A DNA stretch of 64,000 bases. It comes from Corallochytrium limacisporum. Lineage: Eukaryota; Opisthokonta. A program made the position numbers and the translations under genes. The notes beneath the pieces were generated by a model, which ran no database searches, was not told where the DNA came from, and worked only from the letters and a program-made list of their open reading frames with translations. Below, piece by piece: positions 1 to 10,360 of the stretch (position 1 is the stretch's first letter; each line of letters starts with the position of its first letter). The DNA is taken from positions 320,479-384,478 of the forward strand of contig PDIP01000003.1 in the NCBI GenBank assembly GCA_002811645.1, read 5' to 3'.

Positions 1-339
1 CAGGTTCTTCAATTCGTGCAGACCAGACGCATGGTCAGCATGCGTGTGTGTGTCGATGGCATATTCCAGGCGCAGGCCGTGGTACGCGAGTGTCGAAATG
101 TAGAGGGGAACGCGATGGCGGAGAGGATCAATGAGAAGTGCCTTCCTGGACTCAAAATCGGCGACCAGGTAGGTCTTGCACTTGAGTGTGTTCAGCTCCT
201 TGACCAAAATGCCACTAGCACCATTGCTAAGGGATGAATCGAACAATGTGTTGCTGACACGCGATGAGGTACTTATGCCAGCTGCCCTCCAGGCCACCTT
301 GGCCTGGGGTGCTGCCCTACGAAGGAATGCTCCCAACAT
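1..339 (-). CDS. ETHE1/persulfide dioxygenase-like metallo-beta-lactamase fold protein (5' part only)
   Basis: Partial gene: 113 codons from an ATG at 339 run off the left edge of the window. After a basic, Ser/Ala-rich N-terminus of about 30 residues that looks like a mitochondrial presequence, the frame reads a beta-lactamase-fold start (LVADFESRKALLIDP) and the metal-binding signature THTHADHASG near residues 97-106, i.e. HxHxDH. In the ETHE1 family this fold holds one Fe(II) and oxidises glutathione persulfide in the mitochondrial matrix; glyoxalase II relatives share the motif, so the exact substrate is not settled. The spacing of the HxHxDH motif and the following Ala-Ser-Gly favour the ETHE1-like branch. 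The C-terminal half, which would decide between sulfur dioxygenase and hydrolase, lies outside the window. Confidence 0.75.
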   Translation of the reverse strand, partial: MLGAFLRRAAPQAKVAWRAAGISTSSRVSNTLFDSSLSNGASGILVKELNTLKCKTYLVADFESRKALLIDPLRHRVPLYISTLAYHGLRLEYAIDTHTHADHASGLHELKNL

Positions 340-1429
340 GGTTAGAAATTGTGTGTAACTAACCGATCTGACTTATCTATTACAGCCCTATTCCCTTAAA
401 ATACCTTCTTCTTCATCAACAGTCACCAAACGTTAACAAAAGCGACGCAATTCAAACTCTGTTCTTGTGATGTCAAAGACACTTTCCCTGGAGATTGGGG
501 AAAAAAGTGTCCGATTTCTGTCACACGACCACTGTAAATAATCTCCGAGACGGCGAGCTCTCCTCCCCTCCCTCTCTTTCTCCTAACTTCCCTCTTCCTC
601 TCCCTGTCTTCCTCTCTCTCCCTCTCTCTCTCTCTCTCTCACTCCTGGCTTCTTCTCCTCTCCCAAGTCGCTCTCAGTCTCCCTACACGGTAGCGGCCGG
701 CCGTTCCCGGGCCCGAAGGCAGACAGAGCTGCCTTGTGCGGAGTGAGCATCCATGGTCTGTGCTAGGCACGATCAGAAACGCGCCCTGGTCTGGTCTTCC
801 TTCCATTCCCCGAACACTGAGTCCGTATTTCCTTCGAAGGATCAGTAAAGGACCCGAAGACCAAGAGGGTAGGTCCCAAGGTGACACCAAGAAACGAGCC
901 GGACAGAGTTCTAAGGGGAACCTGGATAAGGCCCGAAAAATTTGGTGCCCGAGCCTGCGTCGTATGGACACACACACACACCGTGGCGGCGCACCTAAAG
1001 TTGCGCGCTTTTGGGGCGTGCCAAGGCGCTGGGGACCGCTCCTCCCCTACTCGATTTCCTCTCCGCCACCTCTCCCCCAAAGCAGGCGGGGGGAGGAGAG
1101 GGGGAATGTAATAGACCCGCCAGATTTTTGCGCACACGGCGCTCAGGGACGACAAGGTTGGGGGGGGGGGGGTGTGGACCGGCTCTGACTCTAAGAGATC
1201 AATATTTTTGATCTACTTTTGCACCTGCCCCCTTCCGGGCGGTTGCCTCCGTCACCGGCTTGTGCGGATGGCTGTTTTGCTTTTGGCTCTCCATCAGATC
1301 GCGAAACCGTGCTACTTGAGATCACCTGTGATAGCATCGGCTGCGTTTAGATAAATGGGTTATGACAAGCAGTATGTAATTATACACGTAAAAATAAAGT
1401 TTAAAATGTAAAATAGTAGAGAACATACG
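340..1429. other. Divergent intergenic region, 1.1 kb, low-complexity rich
   Basis: No convincing gene. It lies between two divergent genes and holds a pyrimidine-rich block at about 561-665 with a CT microsatellite at 611-641, an (AC)7 run at 968-981, a G13 run at 1160-1172 and an inverted repeat at 1196-1214. Short open frames here have random-looking composition. It probably contains both promoters. Confidence 0.6.
1196..1214. promoter_or_regulatory. AT-rich dyad (ATCAATA family) upstream of COG4
   Basis: Perfect 7-bp inverted repeat AGATCAA / TTGATCT with a 5-base TATTT spacer, centred about 225 bp before the COG4 ATG. The 16 bases AAGAGATCAATATTTT at 1193-1208 recur exactly at 63916-63931. 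It resembles sites upstream of the POLD3-, leucine dehydrogenase- and SF3B1-like genes. Binding-site function is inferred from recurrence and position only. Confidence 0.45.
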
Positions 1430-3667
1430 ATGAGTAGCTCGACAGTCAACATTAAGGACTTCCGGCAGGAAGACTTCGACTGCAAGAAATGGATCAACGC
1501 CACTCTAGCAACAGAGGAGGAAAACAAGGAACAATATGCGCATCGTGTTACATTGAGATTACAGATGCTTACAGCAGAACTCAGCAGAGCCCTCGGAGAC
1601 GCCACGAAATCATCGCGAAACATTGTGGCCCAATCAGCATCAGAAATTGAGAACATCGAACGGGAAACAAAGCAACTGCGGGAGGATGTTAGTACCTACC
1701 GAGCGGAATTGGTGCGAATCGAAGAGAACGCAGGAACGGTCATGTCATCGCTACTGGAACTAGATGAAAGGCGAACTCGGTTACAGGAAGCCTCTGATAT
1801 ACTTGGTCAAGTTCGCCGGTTTGACAGAACCGTTGAGTCAGCACGGTACATTTTAGACAGCGATGACCCGGATGTGAGTTCGCTTACTGTGGAAATTGAA
1901 TCACTCAGTGATATTCTGAAGTCCTTGACTGATGTACTTGACTACGAAGAACGGAAGAAGACCCTTGAAGACATGGAAAATAGTCTAGAGTCGTATCTCA
2001 GCACAAAATTGGCCGCAGCCTTTGGGAACCATGAGGCAGATAGTGCGAAGAAGTATGTTGCATTGTTCAAGAGGCTGGGCCGCCTGCCCAATCTCCATCA
2101 GTACTATTATGAGACATCCTTGAAGGCTTTTCTAGAGCTGTGGGAGATATCACAAGGCGTAGATGCAATCACCAACCTCAAAGAGGTTGATTCATTTCAT
2201 GACAAGATGGACCAAGCATTGCGGAAGGAAGTGCCATGGATTCAAGCCGTATTTCCGGAGGACTGGAAGCCTGTTACGTCTGTTTTGATTCAGAAAGTAC
2301 TTACGAATCGGGAACCATCGTACGAGAGCATTCTCCTTACGGCATTTGCCTCTGCGCCCAGTCCAGATGAAGTACTCATTGCCAGCAGGGAGTCCCTAAA
2401 GAGCTTTGGTGCGAGTATCGCGAGCATCATTTATGGAAACGAGGAGTTTGAGGCTAACATTGAGGTCACGAGGAGCATTTACGGACCACTGCAAGACGTA
2501 CGCCGAGCTTGGCCAGACCGTCTTCGCAAAACCCTGCGCCTCAAGGTAGTAGATCATGCTCGTCATATGATTGAGCAGTGCGAGCGACCGAGAGCACTTG
2601 CAGATCAGTTGAAGAGCAACACCGACCGAATGATGACTGCATTCAGGGAAACGCTCTCACAACATGAGAAGATGGCAGCCCCAGAATTGACCGTAAAGGT
2701 GCTCAATGCCATCGAGTCTGCACTAGAAGACTTCTGCCAGCTTGTTCGGAGGTGCCTAGATGGAAACATGGTCCACAACCCAGAGATTGAGGCCCTCAAC
2801 AAAGCTGCTGATCGAGAAATCATTTTGGAGAGTGCAATGTCTCGTAGTGTTCCCAATTTCATTGATCTATTGCAAGTATCAGCTACTGTTGGGCAGATGA
2901 TGTTTGATATGGAGGAACTATCTGAAGAGTTAGAAAAGGTGCAGATTGTGATGGGAGCTACAAGCAATAGCAAAGACTTTGAGACCGCAGTTGAGGCGCC
3001 ACAGGTCAATTTTGAGGACCATGTCAAGATTATGAACGCATCCGTTGGGCGCTTAAATGATTCCGCGCACAAGGCGGCTCTGATTACCGTGGTCGGTCCC
3101 TTGGAAGCTTTGCTGGATTCCCTGCCAGCCCTCCCAGTATGGGCACAAGGAAACTCCTCCGGCGGCACTTCCATAGCTGGAGAATTGCCACGCCTCAATA
3201 CATCGCCTCAAGAGTATGTGACTCTACTGTGCGAACACATTTTGAATTTGCCGCAGCATCTTGAGGGCATCATGAGCATGGAGGAAGAAGAAGATGGAGG
3301 AGCGCACTTGGATCTCATGAAGTCGATGAATTCGGGCCATCTGAAGGAGCAGTCAGGATATTCCGACGTGGTGGACTTGGACGACCTGCCTGGTCTGTGG
3401 ATTGTGGTCCTGTTGGATTCCATCATGGACAAATATTGTGAAGTGATCTTGCAGATCAACAAACTGACCGCGCGCGGCCGCTCACAACTCATAGAGGACA
3501 TCTCCTATCTCGATCGCATCTTGTCCGGTCTTGACTTCAACCTGTCGCAGAATCTCTCCGTTATTCAGGAGTGCCTGCGCAATCCGAAGTCACCGGAAGT
3601 GCCTTCCGATGCATCGCAGGAGGTGAAGGATCTCGCCAAACAGATGCAACAGCGCATTGTTAGCTAA
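1430..3667 (+). CDS. COG4: Conserved oligomeric Golgi complex subunit 4
   Basis: A 745-residue protein matching COG4 in length and layout. COG4 is a lobe A subunit of the COG tethering complex, which captures retrograde intra-Golgi vesicles and binds SNAREs and the SM protein Sly1. The N-terminal third is helical and coiled-coil (residues about 50-130, rich in Glu/Arg/Leu), typical of CATCHR tethers. The most telling part is the C-terminus: a segment reading LWIVVLLDSIMDKYCEVI, then LTARGRSQLIEDISYL, matches the conserved COG4 C-terminal helical bundle. The ATG at 1430 follows an A-rich leader and is the first in frame. A single exon with no sign of disruption. A G13 tract and an AT-rich dyad lie about 215-270 bp upstream. 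Confidence 0.88.
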   Translation: MSSSTVNIKDFRQEDFDCKKWINATLATEEENKEQYAHRVTLRLQMLTAELSRALGDATKSSRNIVAQSASEIENIERETKQLREDVSTYRAELVRIEENAGTVMSSLLELDERRTRLQEASDILGQVRRFDRTVESARYILDSDDPDVSSLTVEIESLSDILKSLTDVLDYEERKKTLEDMENSLESYLSTKLAAAFGNHEADSAKKYVALFKRLGRLPNLHQYYYETSLKAFLELWEISQGVDAITNLKEVDSFHDKMDQALRKEVPWIQAVFPEDWKPVTSVLIQKVLTNREPSYESILLTAFASAPSPDEVLIASRESLKSFGASIASIIYGNEEFEANIEVTRSIYGPLQDVRRAWPDRLRKTLRLKVVDHARHMIEQCERPRALADQLKSNTDRMMTAFRETLSQHEKMAAPELTVKVLNAIESALEDFCQLVRRCLDGNMVHNPEIEALNKAADREIILESAMSRSVPNFIDLLQVSATVGQMMFDMEELSEELEKVQIVMGATSNSKDFETAVEAPQVNFEDHVKIMNASVGRLNDSAHKAALITVVGPLEALLDSLPALPVWAQGNSSGGTSIAGELPRLNTSPQEYVTLLCEHILNLPQHLEGIMSMEEEEDGGAHLDLMKSMNSGHLKEQSGYSDVVDLDDLPGLWIVVLLDSIMDKYCEVILQINKLTARGRSQLIEDISYLDRILSGLDFNLSQNLSVIQECLRNPKSPEVPSDASQEVKDLAKQMQQRIVS

Positions 3668-3951
3668 GACAAATAGAACCCTTTCTGCACATTAGAGTGC
3701 TACAGTCGTGTGAGCTGCAGATCCTTGTGTGCAGGTGGAGGACGGGGAGAACCCCCCCCCCTTTTCTCTCGACAGATTTTCGCGCCAACGGTTTGAAACA
3801 GGGAGACACCCGTCACCGAGCCGATCGCTGGATATATGTAAGGCTTACGATGAATAAGGTAGTCGAAACGCCAGTGAGGATGGTCAGTGTAGGAATTGAA
3901 TCTAAAGCCATGGAAATAGACAAATAAATTAGACGAATCCAGGTTGCAATC

Positions 3952-4956
3952 ATGGTCCGCACAAGAGCATGCCAGGTGACTGGTGACGACTCAAAACAGC
4001 GAAAACTCAACAAGATCGAGAAAATTGAAGAGAGGCGCCAGAGAGCTAAGCCAGTCGAAGTCTTGGTTGAGCGAACGCAAAGGGGGAATGAACTATCTGA
4101 CTATGAGCAACAGCGGTTAGCAAACATCCAGAAGAACAAAGAGCTCCTGGAAACGCTGGGAGTCGCGAGCAGCATCGCCTCTGTGGTGAAGGCGGAGGAT
4201 ACGGAAAACAAACCACCGGTTGCCAAGAGAGCACCCCGGCTCAGAGCTCCTCGACATACCAAGGTTCCCAGCAGACCAAAGCGCCTGACACGCAGAGCAA
4301 GAGCAGCAGCGTTGGCTAGAGGAGAGACCTTGGACGGCAGCCTCGGGACTGTCCCTGCTGAGGATTCGAAGCTGGAAGAAGGACTTGAGGACGATACCCC
4401 TGGCTTGCAGACCTGTGAAGAATATTTCAAAGACATCGAGCTCCAGAAGGAGCCTATCCGTGTCAAGGGCTACTATGAGGGGTGGATCAGTGAGGAAGTA
4501 CAAAAGCAATTTGGGATCGGCAGCAGTTCCACAGAGTGTTGGGAAAGCCAGGGCGGTGGAAAGTTCTCTTTCAAGAACATTGCGGGAGACGGGATCAAGA
4601 TTAATATGCGCTCAAAACCTTCTGGTTGGTCATCCATCAAATTTGTTTCCTCAAAACTCCTGAAAAAGAACCCCAATGCTTATTTCTACCGCCACTGCGC
4701 ACCTGGCGTGCAGCAGTGGAATGGCAATTGGAGTGACGAAGAGGTCGATCTGTTCTGTACCACCGCACGGAAGTATGGGGCTGGAGACAAGTGGGGACTC
4801 TTTGCCACGCATATCCCCCATCGTGTGGGCTACCAGTGCGCAAACTTTTATCGGCAGGTGATTCTGCCTAGTGGGCTGATTTTTGATCCCACATACAACC
4901 TTAACGGTCGCGGAGAGGCTGTTTATGTCGGTCGTAATCAGAAGGTAAAGGAGTAA
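3952..4956 (+). CDS. SANT/Myb-domain nuclear protein
   Basis: A 334-residue protein. The N-terminal third is basic and probably disordered, including an acidic/basic segment with YEQQRLANIQKNKELL (about residues 44-59), a short motif seen in several plant and protist chromatin or WD-repeat proteins. A second basic stretch (about 90-125, Arg/Ala-rich) looks like a nuclear localisation signal. The C-terminal part (about 240-334) contains NPNAYFYRHCAPG followed by a SANT/Myb-like helix set: WSDEEVDLFCTTARKYG, then DKWGLFATHIPHRVGYQC. This arrangement is known from uncharacterised Myb-like proteins of plants and protists. I infer a nuclear chromatin or DNA-binding role; no specific target can be given. 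The start ATG sits 284 bp after COG4, with a C-run near 3751 between them. Confidence 0.6.
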   Translation: MVRTRACQVTGDDSKQRKLNKIEKIEERRQRAKPVEVLVERTQRGNELSDYEQQRLANIQKNKELLETLGVASSIASVVKAEDTENKPPVAKRAPRLRAPRHTKVPSRPKRLTRRARAAALARGETLDGSLGTVPAEDSKLEEGLEDDTPGLQTCEEYFKDIELQKEPIRVKGYYEGWISEEVQKQFGIGSSSTECWESQGGGKFSFKNIAGDGIKINMRSKPSGWSSIKFVSSKLLKKNPNAYFYRHCAPGVQQWNGNWSDEEVDLFCTTARKYGAGDKWGLFATHIPHRVGYQCANFYRQVILPSGLIFDPTYNLNGRGEAVYVGRNQKVKE

Positions 4957-5065
4957 AGGAGGAATCTGAGACACCCATATGCAAGTAATCAACAATCGTC
5001 GTATCAGCTAAACACATAGTCTTATGGTTCTTTAACTTCCTGAGGAAACATTTCTCACCTCTACC

Positions 5066-5547
5066 TCATGTTCGGGTGAGACAAATGCTTGCTACCTTTG
5101 GCGGCCATGCCTTCAACACATTATCGTCCCCTTCTTCTGCCTGCTGTGCTCTGTCATCGGTGTCGGAGGTCTTGCTTTCGCTCTTTCCATCATCAAAGTA
5201 GCCGGGCAGGTAGCGAGGTCCGGCTTTACGCATGTGTAAGACCTTGGCCGCAGCTGAGGAAGTGTGGAAAGCGCGGGGAGCGAGATCCTTGCCGCCTTCG
5301 CGGAGCATTTCAACGATGGCATCGTTTTGAGCTTCCCTGGCTGATGAAGCAGGTACTTTGGGATGATGCAGATGTGCTCAAAGATGATAAAGATCCAGAA
5401 ACGCGCAGTTTCAACGTGTGTTTCTGCAGTTTTGTCGGCAAACCGTGAACTTAAGGCCAGAACGACCCCATTGGTAAACATGGACATATAGGTGATCGTA
5501 TGCAAGATGATAAGCGGGCTACCAATGCCGGCGATACAGAGAGGAAC
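5066..5547 (-). pseudogene. Broken C-terminal piece of an anoctamin (TMEM16)-like gene
   Basis: On the minus strand, reading from an apparent splice acceptor (GACTAAC branch-like motif, then CACACAG at about 5562-5548), one frame gives a hydrophobic helix (IGSPLIILHTITYMSMFTNG) and then ARFWIFIIFEHICIIPKYLL. This pattern and spacing match the last two membrane helices of anoctamin scramblases/channels. At about 5340 the frame must shift by one base to continue as REAQNDAIVEMLREGG, the charged post-helix tail seen in the family, ending at a stop at 5066. No remaining anoctamin exons can be seen in the roughly 800 bp before the divergent PSMB3 gene, too little for the usual 600-900 residues. 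I read this as a relic or a terminal exon with an indel. A sequencing error at one base is the alternative for the frameshift, but it would not supply the missing body. Confidence 0.45.
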
Positions 5548-6336
5548 CTGTGTGCGTTAGTCCCCCCTCCCTCGCGCAGAGGGGCGGGGTTGGACTGGAC
5601 TGCCTTTGAATTTAATGAAGTTTTAGGGAGTTCAGTTAAAATACTCTCTCGTTTTGCACATACGTGCTGTGGTATCTTCGAAAAATCACCAGGTGACCCA
5701 GTGGAGCGCAAGGGGAACAAGTTGGTGAAGGACACTCATTGTACGCGAACTCTAAAGCTTTCCCCCCAACACAGCGCGGTCAAGGAAAAGAGAGACAGGC
5801 CTGCATTGGAAAGGGAAAACAATGACAGCGCCGGTGCTTTCTCGCAGTTCAAATCAATAGCGCCAATCCGGCCTGAGGGAACAACAAATGGGGCACCCAA
5901 ACCCCCCCCCCCGGGCGGCAAATGAGGGAGACGGCCAGCCAAAGAAAAAAGCCATACAAAAGCCATACAATGTGTGCCTCACTGCGTTCGGGCGCGGGAC
6001 TACGGCGCAGCAAGGAACAGAATCGTTCTGGAGAGGGGAACTGCGTGCTGTGATGTGGCAGAGGAGCCCTGCAAGGAGGACGGAGACGGTATCGAACAAT
6101 CGCATTGGGATGGAAAGACTTTGCCTGCCGTTGGTCTCTTTCGGGGTTGCAAAGACTGGTGAAAATGACAGTGGTGCGCAGTAGAAACCAACATAAGCGG
6201 ATCAGGAAAGCTACTTACAAAATAATACGGGGTAATGTAACGGTGGCGAGGTGGAAAAGTGATCAAGTATCACGGGTGATATTCAACGAGAGACTGAACA
6301 GGCAATTTAGGTTTGAAATACTTCACCACTATCACA
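5548..6336. other. Intergenic region before PSMB3
   Basis: No convincing gene on either strand. It contains a C11GGG tract at 5902-5915. It should hold the PSMB3 promoter and, on the minus strand, whatever remains of the anoctamin-like gene; I could not recognise further anoctamin exons. Confidence 0.5.
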
Positions 6337-6951
6337 ATGAGTATTATGCAATATAATGGTGCCGCCATTGTCGCAATGGTTGGTAAGGACTGTGTGGCGA
6401 TTGCCGCAGATCGTCGCCTGGGTCAGCAGGCGATGACTGTCAGCTGTGATTTCAAGAAGATTTTCCAGATGGGTGACCGCCTATTCATTGGTTTAGCTGG
6501 ATTGGCCACCGACGTGCAGACTGTAGCAAGCCGCTTGGAATTCCGCACAAACATGTTCCGTCTTCGGGAGGAGCGCGATATTAAGCCCAAGACTTTCATG
6601 AACATGGTAGCCAACATGCTCTACGAACGCCGCTTCGGACCGTATTTCATTGAGCCTGTTTTTGCTGGACTAGACCCGAAGGAGGGACCCTTCATTGCCA
6701 GCTGTGATCTGATTGGATGCCCCATGGTCACTGATAGCTTTGTTGTATGTGGAACAGCAGATGAACAGCTGTACGGTATGTGCGAAAGTCTATGGGAGCC
6801 CGACATGGAGCCCGATCAGCTCTTCGAATGCATTTCTCAAGCTTTATTGAACGCTGTTGACCGCGATGCGCTTGCCGGTTGGGGTGCTGTCGTGCATGTT
6901 ATTACCAAGGACGAAGTTATCACAAAGACACTCAAGGGACGTATGGACTAA
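6337..6951 (+). CDS. PSMB3: 20S proteasome subunit beta type-3
   Basis: A 204-residue protein, the usual length of the beta3 subunit. It starts MSIMQYNG, as in other eukaryotes, and carries [10 protein letters not shown], the long block [24 protein letters not shown]-type and RRFGPYF elements, [17 protein letters not shown] and [19 protein letters not shown]. Beta3 is a structural member of the inner beta ring; it lacks an N-terminal catalytic threonine, and none is present here. I chose the ATG at 6337 rather than an upstream in-frame TTG because homology begins there. The gene converges on the TMEM107-like gene, with about 120 bp between stop codons. Confidence 0.95.
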   Translation: MSIMQYNGAAIVAMVGKDCVAIAADRRLGQQAMTVSCDFKKIFQMGDRLFIGLAGLATDVQTVASRLEFRTNMFRLREERDIKPKTFMNMVANMLYERRFGPYFIEPVFAGLDPKEGPFIASCDLIGCPMVTDSFVVCGTADEQLYGMCESLWEPDMEPDQLFECISQALLNAVDRDALAGWGAVVHVITKDEVITKTLKGRMD

Positions 6952-7069
6952 ACCGTAAAACGGTTAGCACTAAATGGCCAATTGAATAAAGGTGCCCAAC
7001 GGGCATATATAGATGATATGTAATCATAAACGATGTCTTTCCCTTCTGTAATTTTCGCCACGTAGAATA

Positions 7070-7501
7070 TCACAAGCCTCCAAACAAGACTGCGCCGAAG
7101 ATCGTGAAGGTAAACAACAGGAACGATGGTGCCGCGAAGAAGCCAAATATATACCAGTAGTCTTGGTAGGCAAATGACTCTAGAGTCAAGAGGGAGAGAG
7201 CAATCGCTGCACCAGAGTGCAGCAGGATTTCTACGACTCCGAGAACCTTTGAGAACATTGTGTACCCAAACATGAACGCCAAAGTCTGTGCAGACACCAT
7301 GGACAGTGCTATTGCGACTGCCGTCTTCAATTCTGCTTCAGCGCTGTCAAGCTGACTCGATGTGGGGTTCGACGGAAGTCCGGCGTCCAAGTTCGGTTGG
7401 TTTTCCCATATTAGATTGATTAAGAGCACAATATGTGCAACGTGCGCTAGAAAGCGCGTCGGAATTGCAGTGTCTCCCTTCGTGGGCTCTGTTTCCGTAG
7501 T
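7070..7501 (-). CDS. TMEM107: TMEM107-like ciliary transition-zone membrane protein (5' end unresolved)
   Basis: The minus strand encodes four hydrophobic segments in the TMEM107 pattern: RFLAHVAHIVLLINLIW near the start, a luminal loop, a second segment, then the block LLHSGAAIALSLL and YWYIFGFFAAPSF near the C-terminus, all collinear with animal TMEM107. TMEM107 belongs to the MKS module at the base of the cilium and restricts entry of membrane proteins, so its presence implies a flagellated cell. The frame is open from an in-frame TGA at 7502-7504, yet contains no ATG before the conserved start; only a GTG (7429) occurs, inside the first helix. The most likely explanation is a short upstream exon carrying the ATG, in the roughly 600 bp shared with the divergent CPSF3 gene. 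The true 5' end is therefore not fixed. Confidence 0.65.
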   Translation of the reverse strand, partial: TTETEPTKGDTAIPTRFLAHVAHIVLLINLIWENQPNLDAGLPSNPTSSQLDSAEAELKTAVAIALSMVSAQTLAFMFGYTMFSKVLGVVEILLHSGAAIALSLLTLESFAYQDYWYIFGFFAAPSFLLFTFTIFGAVLFGGL

Positions 7502-7504
7502 TCA

Positions 7505-8106
7505 TTCGATGGAGGCGCTGCGGATCTTTATCACTCTACAGGCATTCTTTTCGTTCCCTCTTGTTCGGCAGATACAGCGATCTGTCAGATACACGATCTG
7601 TTAAATTTTGAATGCTCATTTAGCCTTTACGCACCTGTACAGAACACATCTTCAACGGCTATCTCATGTGGGCACAAGCTTAAGTTCAGATCAGGGGCTT
7701 AGGTCCCCGCCCGAACGAGTTCCCAAAAAGCGGGTCATCAGGGCACCGTGACATAGCGACGGGGACGTTCAACATATAGTAAATGTATCGAAAAAAAATA
7801 AAAACATATACGGGATTTTTTATTCAGCTGTGGCTGTGACCCCTCGCGCGAAGTGTGGGGTCCTTTGCGTGCGCTTGGCACGCAAACGGCGAGGCGCAGG
7901 TACGGTGTCGGCAACTGACAGTGTGGCTAGTTGAAGTGATGATTGCCTCTTCCATAAATGTTTCGGGATGTCCAAGTCTGCCATTATTGTTCACAGTATG
8001 ATCTTAATTTTTGGTAATTCTCTGCTAGAGAAACTGATGAAATGTGATCTGTCACATGAAACCACATAACACGTTCTGAATTAGACAAACGGACACATTC
8101 CAAAAC
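7505..8106. other. Divergent intergenic region TMEM107-like / CPSF3
   Basis: About 600 bp, holding the CPSF3 promoter and probably the first exon of the TMEM107-like gene. An A/T-rich patch lies at about 7780-7825. A GTGCGT donor-like site follows an ATG-initiated five-codon stretch near 7660 on the minus strand, but I cannot show that it is used. Confidence 0.4.
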
Positions 8107-10245
8107 ATGGTAGCCGCAGCCAACGATCCCGCTGTTGAAGAGGATGTTAATGCTGAATTCTCTGTGGGGGATCAGATGATCTTTACCCCACTGGGCTCGG
8201 GTCAGGAAGTAGGTCGGTCATGTCACATCCTCAGCTTCAAAGGGAAAACAATTATGCTGGACTGTGGCATCCACCCGGGCATGAACGGTATTGCTGCCAT
8301 GCCTTATTTTGACGAAGTCGATCCAGCCAAGGTTGACCTTGTCCTTATTACACATTTTCATTTGGATCACATGGCCAGCCTACCGTACTTTATGGAAAAG
8401 ACTACTTTTAAGGGCCGGGTATTTATGACTCATCCCACCAAGGCCATCTACAAATGGCTCTTGGCTGATTACGTCCGGGTCTCTAATATTAGTGCTGAAA
8501 ACCAACTGTACACAGAGAAAGACTTGGATCGGTCACTGGAGCGGATAGAAGCCATCAATTTCCACGAAGAGGTAGAAGCAGCTGGGGTGCGCTTTTGTGC
8601 CTTCAATGCGGGACATGTCTTGGGAGCTGCCATGTTCATGATTGAGATTGCCGGTGTTAAAATCCTCTACACTGGTGATTACAGTCGAGAGGAAGATCGG
8701 CATTTGATGGCGGCAGAGATTCCCACGGGCAAGCCAGACGTTCTGATTGTCGAGGCTACATATGGTGTGCAGATCCATGAACCTCGTCTCGATCGGGAAC
8801 ATCGTTTTACTGGCACCGTCCATGACATCATCCAACGCGGCGGTAGATGTTTGATGCCTGTCTTTGCTCTCGGTCGTGCACAAGAGCTGCTACTCATCTT
8901 GGATGAGTACTGGGAGCAGCATCCAGAACTGCAGAATGTACCCATTTACTATGCATCTGCACTAGCAAAGAAGTGTATGGCTGTGTACCAGACCTATATC
9001 AATATGATGAATGCCCGAATCCGTCGACAATTTGCTACATCCAACCCCTTCATCTTTAAGCACATTTCAAGTCTCAGAGGTATGGACAGCTTTGACGATG
9101 TGGGCCCGGCGGTGGTTATGGCATCTCCGGGAATGTTGCAAAGCGGTATGAGCAGAGACCTCTTCGAAATGTGGTGTTCTGATCGAAACAATGGTGTCAT
9201 CGTCGCAGGTTACGCTGTGGAGGGAACGCTGGCGAAGCACATCATGACACAACCGCCCGAGATTGTGTCTCTGCTCGGTAACAAGCTGCCGCTGCGCATG
9301 TCAGTCACCACTGTGTCATTCAGTGCACACGCAGATTTCCCGCAGACCAGCCAGTTCATTGAGGAATTGCTACCCAATCATGTCATTCTTGTCCACGGTG
9401 AGCAGAATGAGATGCGTCGATTGAAACAGGCTCTGGTGCGCAAGTATGACGAGCGTACTGATGTCAAAATGGCCGTGTACAATCCAAAAAACACGGATGC
9501 TGTCAAGCTGTATTTCCGCGGTGAAAAATTGGCCAAAGCAATCGGTAGGATCGCTGAAACTGCACCGAAGCATGGACAACACTTGTCCGGCCTGCTGGTG
9601 AACCAGGGATTCAACTACCGTCTCATGGAGCCTTCGGATCTGCGCGAATTTTCAGATTTCACTACCTCCGAGATCTACCAAAGACTCGCTATTCCGTGCA
9701 AGGCACAATTCCAGCTCATTACCGACTACCTGGAAACTATGTATGGCAATGTGGAGCAAATAGGGAAGGAACATTTACAGGTGTTTGGCATACTAGACAT
9801 TGCCCGCAACAGTGATGACAGTGTCAAGCTCGAGTGGGTTTCCAATGCGGTTAATGACATGATTGCGGACTCCGTAGCCGCGGTGATTCTTCAGCTTGAG
9901 TCCCATCCATCAATGGTAAAGCTAGTGCACCAACCATGTCAACATCATCATCACGTTGAAACTAAGGAACCCTTGAAGAAGAAAGCGAAAAAGGAGACAG
10001 CTTCGTCATCTTTGGAACCCGCGATGAAGGCGAAGATCCTGAGTGTGTTGGAAAGCAAATACGGTGCCATTCACCGTAAGAAGAAGGGTAAGTCTGAGAC
10101 CCTTACCCTTGAGATTGACGACATGAGTGCAACTATCGACGGCTCCACACTCGAAGTCACGGATGGCAACAACGATCCTTTTGAGAAGGCAATCAAGCAG
10201 ACCATCTTGGAGACCAAAAAATTCTTGGCAGATGCTAGAGTGTAG
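8107..10245 (+). CDS. CPSF3: Cleavage and polyadenylation specificity factor subunit 3 (CPSF73)
   Basis: A 712-residue protein. CPSF73 is the endonuclease that cuts pre-mRNA before poly(A) addition, acting in the nucleus in the CPSF complex. The metallo-beta-lactamase domain opens with [14 protein letters not shown] and carries the zinc site HFHLDH at residues 83-88, followed by [16 protein letters not shown] and [13 protein letters not shown]. The beta-CASP part shows [15 protein letters not shown] and [15 protein letters not shown], and the closing motif [17 protein letters not shown] supplies further ligands. All catalytic residues appear intact. The C-terminal domain (from about 480) is weaker; near residue 615 there is a run of four histidines followed by a Lys-rich linker, which is not a family feature I know. 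The ATG at 8107 is the first in frame. The gene converges on the next with about 115 bp between them. Confidence 0.93.
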   Translation: MVAAANDPAVEEDVNAEFSVGDQMIFTPLGSGQEVGRSCHILSFKGKTIMLDCGIHPGMNGIAAMPYFDEVDPAKVDLVLITHFHLDHMASLPYFMEKTTFKGRVFMTHPTKAIYKWLLADYVRVSNISAENQLYTEKDLDRSLERIEAINFHEEVEAAGVRFCAFNAGHVLGAAMFMIEIAGVKILYTGDYSREEDRHLMAAEIPTGKPDVLIVEATYGVQIHEPRLDREHRFTGTVHDIIQRGGRCLMPVFALGRAQELLLILDEYWEQHPELQNVPIYYASALAKKCMAVYQTYINMMNARIRRQFATSNPFIFKHISSLRGMDSFDDVGPAVVMASPGMLQSGMSRDLFEMWCSDRNNGVIVAGYAVEGTLAKHIMTQPPEIVSLLGNKLPLRMSVTTVSFSAHADFPQTSQFIEELLPNHVILVHGEQNEMRRLKQALVRKYDERTDVKMAVYNPKNTDAVKLYFRGEKLAKAIGRIAETAPKHGQHLSGLLVNQGFNYRLMEPSDLREFSDFTTSEIYQRLAIPCKAQFQLITDYLETMYGNVEQIGKEHLQVFGILDIARNSDDSVKLEWVSNAVNDMIADSVAAVILQLESHPSMVKLVHQPCQHHHHVETKEPLKKKAKKETASSSLEPAMKAKILSVLESKYGAIHRKKKGKSETLTLEIDDMSATIDGSTLEVTDGNNDPFEKAIKQTILETKKFLADARV

Positions 10246-10360
10246 TAGAAAAGATGTCTTTTAAACCAATTAGCTACTTGTATTTAAAACAGTAATAATA
10301 CTAGAACAATCACAGGAAAAAATGATGTTAGTAAGAGGTCAATCCAACGTCTCCCACTGT

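Noticed and set aside
2605-3198. Minus-strand open frame of 197 codons inside COG4
   Set aside because: Antisense shadow; composition is Ser/Thr-rich without homology.
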